In this document: piece after piece, positions 1-9,057 of the stretch
How the letters are laid out: every line of letters begins with the position of its first letter
How positions within the stretch are numbered: the stretch's first letter is position 1
From: Thiomargarita sp.
GTDB lineage: Bacteria; Pseudomonadota; Gammaproteobacteria; Beggiatoales; Beggiatoaceae
Direction of reading: 5' to 3'
Length of the DNA stretch: 17,621 bases
Assembly: GCA_030635005.1 (NCBI GenBank)
Contig: DAOVZS010000021.1
Span: 1 to 17,621 of the forward strand
Notes under the pieces: model-generated
Told to the model about the DNA's origin: nothing
Seen by the model: the letters and a program-made list of their open reading frames with translations, nothing else
The model's database searches: none
Program-made: the position numbers and the translations under genes

Positions 1-98
1 GTACTGGAATATTAGACAAAATAATTGAAGGATAACAAGGGGGATTTGATTGATTTTTGAAAATTATGATTGCAACAAGATGAAGATGTGCTAAACAT
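1..98. other. Non-coding stretch at the window edge
   Basis: This is the short AT-rich sequence downstream of the tRNA-Lys gene on the minus strand. I see no open frame of useful length, no clear hairpin followed by a T run, and no copy of the tRNA 3' end. On the minus strand it contains a run of five Cs between T-rich tracts. Nothing functional can be supported here. Confidence 0.5.
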
Positions 99-174
99 TG
101 GTGGGTCGTGTGCGAATTGAACGCACGACCAATGGATTAAAAGTCCAGTGCTCTACCAACTGAGCTAACGACCC
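99..174 (-). tRNA. tRNA-Lys (anticodon UUU)
   Basis: Read on the minus strand, the sequence folds as a 76-nt cloverleaf. The acceptor stem is GGGTCGT paired with ACGACCC, followed by the discriminator A and a genome-encoded CCA at 99-101. The D arm is GCTC-AGTTGGTA-GAGC. The anticodon loop is CTTTTAA, giving UUU for lysine, and the T arm has a five-pair GTGCG/CGCAC stem. The top pair of the anticodon stem is C27 opposite U43, which is not a Watson-Crick or wobble pair; the other four pairs are intact. It lies 80 bases downstream of hemW on the same strand. The call is firm from sequence. Confidence 0.96.
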
Positions 175-190
175 TATGTGACTAATTTAA

Positions 191-218
191 GATATAAGGG
201 CTATTCAAGAAAAAACAA
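191..218 (-). promoter_or_regulatory. Possible promoter of the tRNA-Lys gene
   Basis: On the minus strand a TTGTTT box (213-218) and a TATATC box (191-196) are separated by 16 bases. They lie about 20 bases upstream of the mature tRNA 5' end. The match to sigma-70 boxes is only moderate and the region is AT-rich, so chance matches are easy. Read-through from hemW is the alternative. Confidence 0.35.
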
Positions 219-254
219 GTCTTATTTTGATATATTTTTTTATTTGAGCATAAA

Positions 255-1379
255 TTAAGCGACAAATAAGCCCAATACATCATTTAAATAGCGTCTTCCA
301 AGGGGTGTTACGTAAATACCTTGTGTATCATATTGTAACCAACCACGTGTACAAGCCTCTTGCACTGTTTGTGTGATACAGCTCATACTTAAGCCTGTAT
401 ATGTTATAAATTCTTTCGGCGTAAATCCTTTAACTAAACGCAAAGCATTTATCATAAACTCTAACACCACATCTTCTGTCGTCAGTGTTGTAGATTGTGT
501 GATGACAGCATGTAGATAGCTGTGCGGATTATCTTGTTTAACTCGGCGTGTAATACGATCTGGGTAACTAATCTTAGCATGTGCCCCTGCCCCGATACCT
601 AAATAATCTCCAAATTTCCAATAATTGAGATTATGTTGACATTGTTGTCCAGATTTTGCGTAGGCAGATATCTCATATTGCACATAGGCTTGTTCCTGTA
701 AATACTGTTGCCCCCTCATGTGCATTTCCCATAAAATATCATCATCAGGCAATATTGGGGGGTTATGATAAAATGGTGTATTGGGTTCAATCGTAAGTTG
801 ATACCAAGAAAGATGACTGGGCTGAAAACTAACGGCCATACGTAAATCTTCTAAGGCCTCAGCCACTGTTTGTCCTGGCAAGCCAAACATTAAATCTAAA
901 TTTAGTGTGTTAAATCCTGCGTTTTGTGCTGATTTTATAGCAGATATTGCCTCAATACGTCCATGAATACGTCCTAATCGTTGTAACATATCGTCATTAA
1001 AACTTTGTATCCCTAAAGATAAACGGTTAATACCCGCAGCACGAAAGCCACAAAAACGTGTACTATCTACAGTACCTGGATTCGCTTCTAAGGTAATTTC
1101 AGCAGTATCAGTTCGTTTAAGACCAGATAATAACGTGTTAACAGCATTGGGTGATAAGAGACTCGGTGTACCGCCTCCAATAAAAATACTTTGAATGGGG
1201 CGCGTGCCCACTAAAGGTAAATCATGTTTAAAATCAGCAAGTAAGGCTAAAATATAGTCCTGTTCTGGCAATGCCCCTTGTGAAGGTAGAGAGAAAAAAT
1301 CGCAATAAGGGCATTTTTGAACACACCAAGGGATGTGAATATAAAGACTGAGAGGCGGAAGGGTAATCAATTTCAACAT
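255..1379 (-). CDS. hemW: HemW, radical SAM heme chaperone (oxygen-independent coproporphyrinogen III oxidase-like)
   Basis: Cytoplasmic radical SAM protein of the HemN/HemW family. HemW proteins bind heme and an iron-sulfur cluster and are thought to deliver heme to target enzymes. The N-terminus has the CX3CX2C cluster motif (WCVQKCPYC, cysteines 19, 23 and 26), followed by FIGGGTPSLL, which binds SAM. The HNLNYW and GDYLGIGAGAH stretches are typical of HemW. After the third cysteine comes DF rather than the extra cysteine of true HemN, which favours HemW. I start at the ATG at 1377-1379, giving 374 residues beginning MLKLITLPPL, close to E. coli HemW. The longer frame reaching 1508 would run antisense through the divergent phosphatase gene. 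No strong Shine-Dalgarno site is visible. Confidence 0.93.
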   Translation of the reverse strand: MLKLITLPPLSLYIHIPWCVQKCPYCDFFSLPSQGALPEQDYILALLADFKHDLPLVGTRPIQSIFIGGGTPSLLSPNAVNTLLSGLKRTDTAEITLEANPGTVDSTRFCGFRAAGINRLSLGIQSFNDDMLQRLGRIHGRIEAISAIKSAQNAGFNTLNLDLMFGLPGQTVAEALEDLRMAVSFQPSHLSWYQLTIEPNTPFYHNPPILPDDDILWEMHMRGQQYLQEQAYVQYEISAYAKSGQQCQHNLNYWKFGDYLGIGAGAHAKISYPDRITRRVKQDNPHSYLHAVITQSTTLTTEDVVLEFMINALRLVKGFTPKEFITYTGLSMSCITQTVQEACTRGWLQYDTQGIYVTPLGRRYLNDVLGLFVA

Positions 1380-1396
1380 AATGGATATAAGAAACA

Positions 1397-1948
1397 ATGA
1401 ATTCTCAAAGAAATATACAACCACAATTACAATATTTAGCAGTATATCAAGTGTATCATCCTGATTTTCAAGATCTCCAATTGTTTGGGGGACAACATCC
1501 CAGTTCATTAGATAAAAAAGGACGTGCTATTTTGTTTGATGAATTTATCCAATTAGGCATTACTGCAAGCATTTGTTTATTGGAAGCGCATGAATTGCAA
1601 AGATTTTTTTCCTATAAAGATAAATTTCTTGAAAAAACACCTAATGCACAATGGTTACATTATCCCATTGTTGACATGTCAATACCCAGTCCAGAACTGA
1701 TGACACAAATTTTAGATCGGATTGATACATTAGTCGCTGCCAATGAAAAAATCTATGTACATTGTTTGGGAGGACATGGTAGAACAGGTACAGTGATTGG
1801 CTGTTGGTTAAAACGACAAGGGTATCATAATCATGAAGTCTATTTAAAACGTGCCCAATGGAGAGTTAAAACTTTATTTGGTACCACCGCTTCTCCACAA
1901 AGGGCTGAACAAATATTCATGATTAATCATTGGCAAAAAGAACAATAA
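1397..1948 (+). CDS. CX5R protein phosphatase (dual-specificity/tyrosine phosphatase family)
   Basis: A 183-residue soluble protein with the phosphatase signature VHCLGGHGRTG: nucleophile Cys123 and phosphate-binding Arg129, followed by Thr. Asp93 in IVDMSIPS is a plausible general acid, as in the WPD loop of the family. The fold is the single-domain cyclin-dependent-kinase-inhibitor or dual-specificity type; the substrate (protein phosphotyrosine, another phosphoester or a nucleotide) cannot be told from sequence. There is no signal peptide or membrane segment. The start codon lies only 17 bases from the divergent hemW start. gmhA follows 18 bases downstream on the same strand, so the two are probably co-transcribed. 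That could suggest a role with phosphosugars, but this is inference. Confidence 0.85.
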   Translation: MNSQRNIQPQLQYLAVYQVYHPDFQDLQLFGGQHPSSLDKKGRAILFDEFIQLGITASICLLEAHELQRFFSYKDKFLEKTPNAQWLHYPIVDMSIPSPELMTQILDRIDTLVAANEKIYVHCLGGHGRTGTVIGCWLKRQGYHNHEVYLKRAQWRVKTLFGTTASPQRAEQIFMINHWQKEQ

Positions 1949-3091
<1,143 letters not shown>

Positions 3092-3135
3092 ATGATTATT
3101 TCTAAATTATTCTTAAGCAGTATGATTTTTCGTTT

Positions 3136-6100
3136 TCAGCCAATCAACATAGATAAGTCATCATCAAACGGGAGAGGATCCATATCCTCCAAATCCAAAA
3201 AAGATGATAAAGTCTCACAAAAACCTAAATATGGCAAATCCAGATCTGTCAATTCACCACACAGCACTGTCTGCAGCTGCATTTTAAATTTTTCATCCAA
3301 TTGTTGTTCTAATAGAGAACGCCAATTTTTTTCTGTATAGCTCTTCTTATCCCCAAGATCAACAAATCCATGTTTCTCATAGACTCTTTTTTTCTCGAAG
3401 TCTTCTAAAAAAATTTTGCGATGAACCCCCTCGGGCGTAGTAAAGCGACCGTCTTCTATCTCTCCACATCCTATCAAAACAGCATAAGAATGCTCGATAT
3501 TTTTTTGCTCTTTCCAAATATGCACACCACTTTCTTGAGCAAAATACAGGCTAACCCCGAGCCCTTTAAGTTCAAACTCATGCCCAATTAATTTATGATC
3601 TAACAGTTCAGTATCCATATTCTGAGTATAACTGTATTTATCTTGTGACATCCAGACTGTACGTTCTGTCATTTCCCAATCATGATGTTTCACAATGTCA
3701 GTAAATAAATTGGAAATTTGAAATAAATACTCTGCTGAACCATAAATACAGAGCCAACACGAATGTGTGTTCGGATAGACAATGTTTAATATGTATGTTT
3801 GCCAAGAAATATGTGCTTGTTGCCACTTCTTCAATACAGTGGTAAGTTGTTTGCTAGAGGACTGAATACCAATCAAATCTAAGGTACATTCCATTTCAAT
3901 CTGTTCAATCTGTTCTAATAAGGCTTTAGATTCTATTAAACACTTATTTGTGAGCATATCTTTAGCATTATGCCAATGCTCTTTCTTGCAAGCACGTTCT
4001 GCAATATCCCATTGACTCCAGACTGTCTGTAGACTCGCCCCTTCTTGAATCTGATAGGCGACACGCCGTTCCTGAGTCACAATATTTGCAAAATCCCGTA
4101 ATGTCCATTGACTTTCGAGAAATTTTTGATCAGCATGGGTTTTTTGAGTGTGTATGAAGTTTTGAAATATGACTCCTTTTTCACCTTGACACACCGTGAT
4201 GGTCATAGATGTTGAAAATGAATAACGGTTTAAAGTGTTTGCTAGCGGAATCACAATATATTGATGTAAAGTACGTTGTAGTTGGCGCGCACCATAATGA
4301 CTGTTCTCACTGATATGCGCAAGATAATCAATCACATCATCTTCAATATGTAATGTCACATCACGTGTACGTAATCCTTCCCTTTTTCTCAATTTATCCA
4401 ATTCACGACGTACAATAGGACGTAATACACTCAAATCCAAAGCTTTAAAAGGAATGATCTGATCTAAGCGATTAAACAATTCTGGGCGGAAAAATTGTTG
4501 GACAGCCTGTAAATAGTGTTGATGTAAAGCGTGATTACTGCGATCTTTGGGGTGAAAACCTGGATTACGTTGCCGACTCACACCCGCACCAATATTAGAC
4601 GTCATAATAATGACACTACTGCAGAAATCAGCAACTTGTCCGCGTGCATCCGTTAAACGTCCTTCTCCTATCACTTGTAATAATAAGTCATAAAATGAAA
4701 AATGGGCTTTTTCCAATTCATCAAATAGAAGAACAGAAAACGGTTGTTGTCTGACTTTATTTGTTAATAATCCTTGTTTTGTAGCAGACGCATCCCCAGT
4801 TAAACGTAATACAGAGACTTCATCAGCAAATTCACTCATATCAAAACGAATCAGCCGTTCACTATCACCAAACATACATTCTGCTAAGGCTTTCGCTAAT
4901 TCTGTTTTACCTACACCGGTAGGACCTACAAATAATAAAGACGCAATCGGCTTACCTGGACGACTCAAGCGTGTTTTGACAGAAGCGAGTAAATGAACCA
5001 CAATATTAATGGCTGCCTCTTGTCCAAACAAACGTGTTTTAAAAAAGTCTTGTAATTTTTTAAGTTTCAAATGAGAACGATTGTCTATCAAAAAACGGGG
5101 CATACCCGATTCTTCAGAAAACTGTGTGACGACGACATCACTATCCAAAGTCTTTTGGGTGTTCTGTTCGTGATTTAAAATAGATTCTAAAAAATGAACT
5201 GTTTTCCCAGGAAAACCAGAATACACTGCATAACGATGTTGTAACGCTAAGGTTTCCTCAATAGCAGTTTTGGATATCTGAGATTTAGGATGAGAGATCT
5301 GTAAACGCTGACGTACAATATCAGCTTGTTGTTTTAATAAAGGGGGTTCTACACGCAATATTTGAAATAGATTGGTATATCCAGGTGCGCGTGCTTCAAT
5401 ATTAGCCAATTCTTCATCGGTGCATTCACTAATAAGATGGACACTGCCTAATGCCAAATGTTCGCGCATAAATTCAGCCATACTGATGGCATTTCCAACA
5501 TAAGCCCCGACTTCAAAGAGTTGTGCAAGATTACGTACATACAAAAAATCACCCAATTGGCTAATTTCTTCTAAAACCTGTCCCAATGATTCTTCCCAAC
5601 CACTTTTAGCAGTGAGTTTTTGTAACATACGTGCTGCTGTTGTTTCCCAAAATGTGACTGTTTGTAACTCTTCTGATCGATAGACTTCTTCAATTAATGC
5701 TGTTTTACCCACGCCTGCCCGTCCCACTAACAAGATATTACGATTATATTTACCTATCAAAGCCCGTAACAGTTGTTTAAGTTCAGTGCTACGCCCAAAA
5801 CAACGACATTGTACGTGTCGTTTTAATTCTTTTGCTATATTGGGCAACCATTGATGTTCACGTTTCTGCTGTAATTCGGTGAGTTCAGATGGGTTGTAAA
5901 AATAGCTATCTATCAGATGCTTATCAGCTGTGATTGTTGTATACCATTGGGTTGTGATTAAATCACGTACATTGGCATAACGATTTTTACGGGTAAATTC
6001 AAGCCTTATCGATTCTTGCAAGATGCCTACAAGTTCGTCTGTGGTTGGCGCATAGCCTTCCACTCCCAGAACGGGTACAAATCCTATATAGTACTGATTA

Positions 6101-6408
6101 GGGAGTTGTGTATAAAAATAGTCAAAATCCAGTGAGATATCAGGATATATACGCTTGTGCGGCGATGGTACGAATAACTTGAGTTGTGCGAATGATAATG
6201 ACAAAGTGGGGGTATATCTGAGCATTTCCAGATATTCACCCTGTTTAATCGTATTCTCTTCTAAGCACGTAACAAGTTCTTGTGCAAAAATGGCGGGAGA
6301 TTTATTAGCAGCAAGAGATTCTGGAATGAGTAGGGGAGAAACAAGCTTGATATCGTCTGTAAATTCGAGAAGAATAGTCCAAATGGGAAGTGTAAAAATA
6401 TTATCCAT
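3136..6408 (-). CDS. ClpA-type two-ring AAA+ ATPase with a C-terminal release-factor (PCRF)-like domain
   Basis: A 1090-residue cytoplasmic protein. Residues 1-200 form a domain of unknown type; no Clp_N repeats are seen. Ring 1 has a Walker A (GRAGVGKTA, 229-237), but where Clp proteins have a DE Walker B it has LYVRNLAQ (289-296), and the arginine finger position reads YTNLFQ, so it probably does not hydrolyse ATP. There is no ClpB middle coiled coil. Ring 2 is complete: GPTGVGKT 495-502, LLFDELEKA 560-568, Asn605, FNRLD with Arg647, and GARQL with Arg708. The GYVG pore loop is missing (TGDASATKQG instead). Residues about 800-980 resemble RF1/RF2 domain 2, ending in YFAQESGVHIW; no GGQ follows, and the tail is acidic. 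The ATG directly follows the terB stop. The substrate is unknown. Confidence 0.85.
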   Translation of the reverse strand: MDNIFTLPIWTILLEFTDDIKLVSPLLIPESLAANKSPAIFAQELVTCLEENTIKQGEYLEMLRYTPTLSLSFAQLKLFVPSPHKRIYPDISLDFDYFYTQLPNQYYIGFVPVLGVEGYAPTTDELVGILQESIRLEFTRKNRYANVRDLITTQWYTTITADKHLIDSYFYNPSELTELQQKREHQWLPNIAKELKRHVQCRCFGRSTELKQLLRALIGKYNRNILLVGRAGVGKTALIEEVYRSEELQTVTFWETTAARMLQKLTAKSGWEESLGQVLEEISQLGDFLYVRNLAQLFEVGAYVGNAISMAEFMREHLALGSVHLISECTDEELANIEARAPGYTNLFQILRVEPPLLKQQADIVRQRLQISHPKSQISKTAIEETLALQHRYAVYSGFPGKTVHFLESILNHEQNTQKTLDSDVVVTQFSEESGMPRFLIDNRSHLKLKKLQDFFKTRLFGQEAAINIVVHLLASVKTRLSRPGKPIASLLFVGPTGVGKTELAKALAECMFGDSERLIRFDMSEFADEVSVLRLTGDASATKQGLLTNKVRQQPFSVLLFDELEKAHFSFYDLLLQVIGEGRLTDARGQVADFCSSVIIMTSNIGAGVSRQRNPGFHPKDRSNHALHQHYLQAVQQFFRPELFNRLDQIIPFKALDLSVLRPIVRRELDKLRKREGLRTRDVTLHIEDDVIDYLAHISENSHYGARQLQRTLHQYIVIPLANTLNRYSFSTSMTITVCQGEKGVIFQNFIHTQKTHADQKFLESQWTLRDFANIVTQERRVAYQIQEGASLQTVWSQWDIAERACKKEHWHNAKDMLTNKCLIESKALLEQIEQIEMECTLDLIGIQSSSKQLTTVLKKWQQAHISWQTYILNIVYPNTHSCWLCIYGSAEYLFQISNLFTDIVKHHDWEMTERTVWMSQDKYSYTQNMDTELLDHKLIGHEFELKGLGVSLYFAQESGVHIWKEQKNIEHSYAVLIGCGEIEDGRFTTPEGVHRKIFLEDFEKKRVYEKHGFVDLGDKKSYTEKNWRSLLEQQLDEKFKMQLQTVLCGELTDLDLPYLGFCETLSSFLDLEDMDPLPFDDDLSMLIG

Positions 6409-6864
6409 CTACCATTCTCCGTAACCTCTATTTCTAATCATAGCAACCTGAATGATCATATTAGCGATTTCTTCAGATATTTCTAAAAATCGATATAATT
6501 CCTTCAATAATTTTTTTTCAGCATTTGATAATACACCATCTGCAAATGCAACATCAACAGCACAAGCGAATGCTGTTTCCCGTAATTCAACGGGTAAAAC
6601 GACTTTGGCAGATTTTATGAGGAAAAGTGCCCCTTGGCGATCAAGAATATTTATTAATCTCGCAAACATACTTGCGATTTTTTCTTCGTCATATGCTTTA
6701 AAAAGTGTCATTCGTTGAATATAAATGCCCACACATTCCATTTCGGTGTCATCAATATCACCATCAACGGCAGACATAGTAAGTGCTACTGCGGTAAAAG
6801 CATCAGGCATACTTAACATTTGTTGAGATCTTTTTGTTTTCTCGATTTCCTCAAAAACACTCAT
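6409..6864 (-). CDS. TerB-like protein
   Basis: A 151-residue, mostly helical soluble protein with two copies of the TerB pattern, acidic-Gly followed six residues on by Glu: VDGDIDDTE near residues 33-41 and ADGVLSNAE near 108-116. TerB-family proteins bind divalent metal and occur in tellurite-resistance and stress clusters. No terC, terD or terZ is present, so tellurite resistance should not be assumed. A Shine-Dalgarno AGGAG (6874-6878) sits 9 bases before the ATG. The stop codon TAG is followed with no gap by the ATG of the Clp-like gene, and a GGAG in the last codons serves that start. The pair is therefore translationally coupled and likely works together. Confidence 0.82.
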   Translation of the reverse strand: MSVFEEIEKTKRSQQMLSMPDAFTAVALTMSAVDGDIDDTEMECVGIYIQRMTLFKAYDEEKIASMFARLINILDRQGALFLIKSAKVVLPVELRETAFACAVDVAFADGVLSNAEKKLLKELYRFLEISEEIANMIIQVAMIRNRGYGEW

Positions 6865-6897
6865 GAGATTATTCTCCTAAAAAATATTCTTTTTAAT

Positions 6898-6926
6898 ATT
6901 AGAACATATTTTTAGGAAATATTCAA
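6898..6926 (-). promoter_or_regulatory. Promoter of the terB - Clp-like - DUF98 unit
   Basis: On the minus strand a TTGAAT box (6921-6926) and a TCTAAT box (6898-6903) are separated by exactly 17 bases, each close to the sigma-70 consensus. Transcription would begin near 6891, about 27 bases before the terB ATG. The boxes fit between the pit stop codon and terB. An imperfect inverted repeat (CTAAAAAATAT at 6877-6887 and ATATTTTTAG at 6906-6915) flanks the -10 box and could be a regulator site or chance in AT-rich sequence. Confidence 0.55.
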
Positions 6927-6927
6927 T

Positions 6928-8493
6928 TTAACTCCCAAAATACCAACGAATGACAAAATACAAACTACCCGCAATCAATGCTGAAATGGGCACTGTGATT
7001 AACCAAGCGGTGATAATCTTTATCAATAGCTCTCTTCTCACATATTGCCGTTTTTGAATTTTGGAGATTTTTTTCTTCTCTTTTTTGGTGAAATCTATGT
7101 CACCTCCCGCTTGCTTCGTCTGTAATTCAAGTTTTTTAGCTGCAATACGCGTTTCAAATTGGTTTTTCTCTTCTTCTTCTTGAGCACGTTCTTGCTTTTT
7201 AGTCCACTTGTTTATTTTTTTATTAATGGATTGGATATGATGTGCTTTTACCCCTTCAAGTTCATTTTCATATTTTTGATAGAGATAATATCGTAAATAA
7301 CCCACCCCAAACACACCACCAATAGCAATATGTGTTGAACTCACGGGCAAACCTATCCAAGATGCAATAATCACTACAATAGCTGAAGACATGGCAATGG
7401 ACCAAGCTCTCGATTGATCTAAATCAGTAATTTCACTCCCTACCGTTTGAATCAATTTAGGACCATAAGTGGCTAAACCAATTGCAATCCCTAAAGCCCC
7501 TACCACCATTACCCACAGTGGAATCGCTGCTTTTGTAGTCACATCACCACTTTGTAAGGCCTCATAAATGGCAGCAACAGGTCCAATAGCATTCGCCACA
7601 TCATTCGCACCATGTGCAAAACATAATAAGGCTGCCGCAAAAATCAAAGGTATCGTAAATAGCTTATTAATATCACTTCTTTCATTAGACAGTGTTTGTG
7701 ATGCTTTGATAATCAGGGGTTTGACAATAAAATAAATCACAAAACTACACACCCCTGCAATCATGAAAGCTGTTGTTAAATCAAGTTTAACAAGCTTTTT
7801 AAGCCCTTTGAGGGCTAAATAGCTAATAAATGCAAAACTCATTAAAGTGATTAAAAACGGTACAATCTTTTTAGCCTTTTCAAGAGTATCTTCTTGATGA
7901 AAAATTCTATCTTGAATAATATAGACAAATAGTGCCGCAGTCATTCCTCCTAAAACAGGAGAAATTACCCAACTGGCCGCAATTTTGCCCATCGTTGCCC
8001 AATTCACAATATTCCATCCTGTTGCCGCAATCCCCGCTCCCATGACACCGCCTACAATAGAATGTGTCGTTGACACTGGTGCGCCCAGTGCAGTTGCGAT
8101 ATTTAACCATAACGCTCCGCCTAAAAGAGCAGCAAGCATGATCCAAATAAATACTTGCGTATCATCAATTAAATGAGCATCAATAATACCTTTTTTGATG
8201 GTACTTACGACATCTCCTCCTGCAATTAAAGCCCCACCTGATTCAAAAATAACTGCAATTATGATAGCAGAAACCAGTGTTAATGCTTTAGAACCCACTG
8301 CAGGACCCACGTTGTTGGCAACATCATTTGCACCAATATTCATCGCCATATAACCGCCTACCATGGCAACAAAAGCCATAAAGGTGACTTGTGGCATACC
8401 CGATTTTTCAAGAAAAATGTACAAGGCAATAAGACCTAAAAAGAGTATCCCTATCGTAATTTTATACAAATCTTGAATAATTAAGTGTTTCAT
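6928..8493 (-). CDS. pit: PiT-family inorganic phosphate transporter
   Basis: A 521-residue inner-membrane permease of the PHO4/PiT family, which imports phosphate with a cation. The two family signatures appear in both halves: GANDVANNVG (54-63) and GANDVANAIG (295-304). Each is followed by a proline-serine-histidine loop, GAPVSTTHSIVGG (137-149) and GLPVSSTHIAIGG (381-393). About ten to twelve hydrophobic segments can be counted. Between residues about 405 and 490 lies a long, highly charged Lys/Glu segment that should be a cytoplasmic loop with coiled-coil character, and a last membrane helix follows. The ATG has a strong AGGAG site, and the gene begins 9 bases after tsaC on the same strand. 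No PhoU-like partner is adjacent. Confidence 0.92.
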   Translation of the reverse strand: MKHLIIQDLYKITIGILFLGLIALYIFLEKSGMPQVTFMAFVAMVGGYMAMNIGANDVANNVGPAVGSKALTLVSAIIIAVIFESGGALIAGGDVVSTIKKGIIDAHLIDDTQVFIWIMLAALLGGALWLNIATALGAPVSTTHSIVGGVMGAGIAATGWNIVNWATMGKIAASWVISPVLGGMTAALFVYIIQDRIFHQEDTLEKAKKIVPFLITLMSFAFISYLALKGLKKLVKLDLTTAFMIAGVCSFVIYFIVKPLIIKASQTLSNERSDINKLFTIPLIFAAALLCFAHGANDVANAIGPVAAIYEALQSGDVTTKAAIPLWVMVVGALGIAIGLATYGPKLIQTVGSEITDLDQSRAWSIAMSSAIVVIIASWIGLPVSSTHIAIGGVFGVGYLRYYLYQKYENELEGVKAHHIQSINKKINKWTKKQERAQEEEEKNQFETRIAAKKLELQTKQAGGDIDFTKKEKKKISKIQKRQYVRRELLIKIITAWLITVPISALIAGSLYFVIRWYFGS

Positions 8494-8502
8494 TCTTCTC
8501 CT

Positions 8503-9057
8503 TTAATGACGTAACACACGATTAGTTAACGCATCACGAATTTCGCTAGGGCGCGAACGATCACCGACTTGCCCAGGCATAATATATTTAATATGTTTTG
8601 AAAATGTACGTCGCACATCAAACGCTGTTTTAGCAGCTAATCTACCACTCATATTGGCACTGGTAGAGACTAAAGCGCCCTTCCAAGATTGACATAAGGC
8701 TTTGGCGTGAGGATGTGCGGTAACACGCACAGCTATTTGATTTGAAGTTCCCCGTAAATAGGGAGAGATATGTGTTTGTGCAGGCAATAACCATGTGACC
8801 GCACCTGGCCATGTCGATAGGATTTTTTGTTCTAATTGTGAAGATAAGGGCTTCAGAAAAGGGCATAATTGGTCATAATGTGCCGCAATTAAAATAAGCC
8901 CTTTTTTCCAAGAACGTTGTTTGAGTAATAATAAACGTGTAATGGCTTTTTCATTAAAAGGATCACAACCTAATCCATATACTGCTTCAGTGGGATAAGC
9001 AATAACATCCCCTTCTGTTAAGTGATATATTGCTTGCTTAAGATGCCAATTATTCAT
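8503..9057 (-). CDS. tsaC: TsaC (Sua5/YrdC family) threonylcarbamoyl-AMP synthase
   Basis: A soluble protein that makes threonylcarbamoyl-AMP from threonine, bicarbonate and ATP, the first step of the t6A modification at position 37 of ANN-decoding tRNAs. The sequence parallels E. coli TsaC along its whole length: VIAYPTEAVYGLGCDP, LLKQRSWKKGLILIA, WPGAVTWLLPA, AVRVTAHP, LVSTSANMSG and the C-terminal PSEIRDALT. The short form lacks the Sua5 extension. I start at ATG 9055-9057 (MNNWHLKQ, 184 residues), which matches E. coli. Starts six residues further upstream are possible. The start overlaps the end of the preceding RhuM-like gene by 8 bases, and pit follows after 9 bases. Confidence 0.92.
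   Translation of the reverse strand: MNNWHLKQAIYHLTEGDVIAYPTEAVYGLGCDPFNEKAITRLLLLKQRSWKKGLILIAAHYDQLCPFLKPLSSQLEQKILSTWPGAVTWLLPAQTHISPYLRGTSNQIAVRVTAHPHAKALCQSWKGALVSTSANMSGRLAAKTAFDVRRTFSKHIKYIMPGQVGDRSRPSEIRDALTNRVLRH

Noticed and set aside
99..174. tRNA-Lys as an integration site for a mobile element
   Set aside because: I found no second copy of the tRNA 3' end in the window, and no integrase or phage gene is nearby.
1380..1508. N-terminal extension of hemW by 43 residues
   Set aside because: The extension is antisense to the start of the phosphatase gene, is rich in hydrophobic and acidic residues unlike HemW, and homologues begin at the ATG at 1379.
3092..3340. Plus-strand open frame of 82 residues
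   Set aside because: It is antisense to the 3' end of the Clp-like gene, is Ser/Lys/Cys-rich, and has no family signature or ribosome-binding site.
3136..6408. Type VI secretion ClpV or disaggregase ClpB
   Set aside because: No middle coiled coil, no Clp_N, ring 1 is inactive, and no secretion genes are nearby.
3136..6864. Tellurite resistance operon
   Set aside because: Only a TerB-like gene is present; terA, terC, terD, terE and terZ are absent, and the Clp-like partner is not a Ter component.
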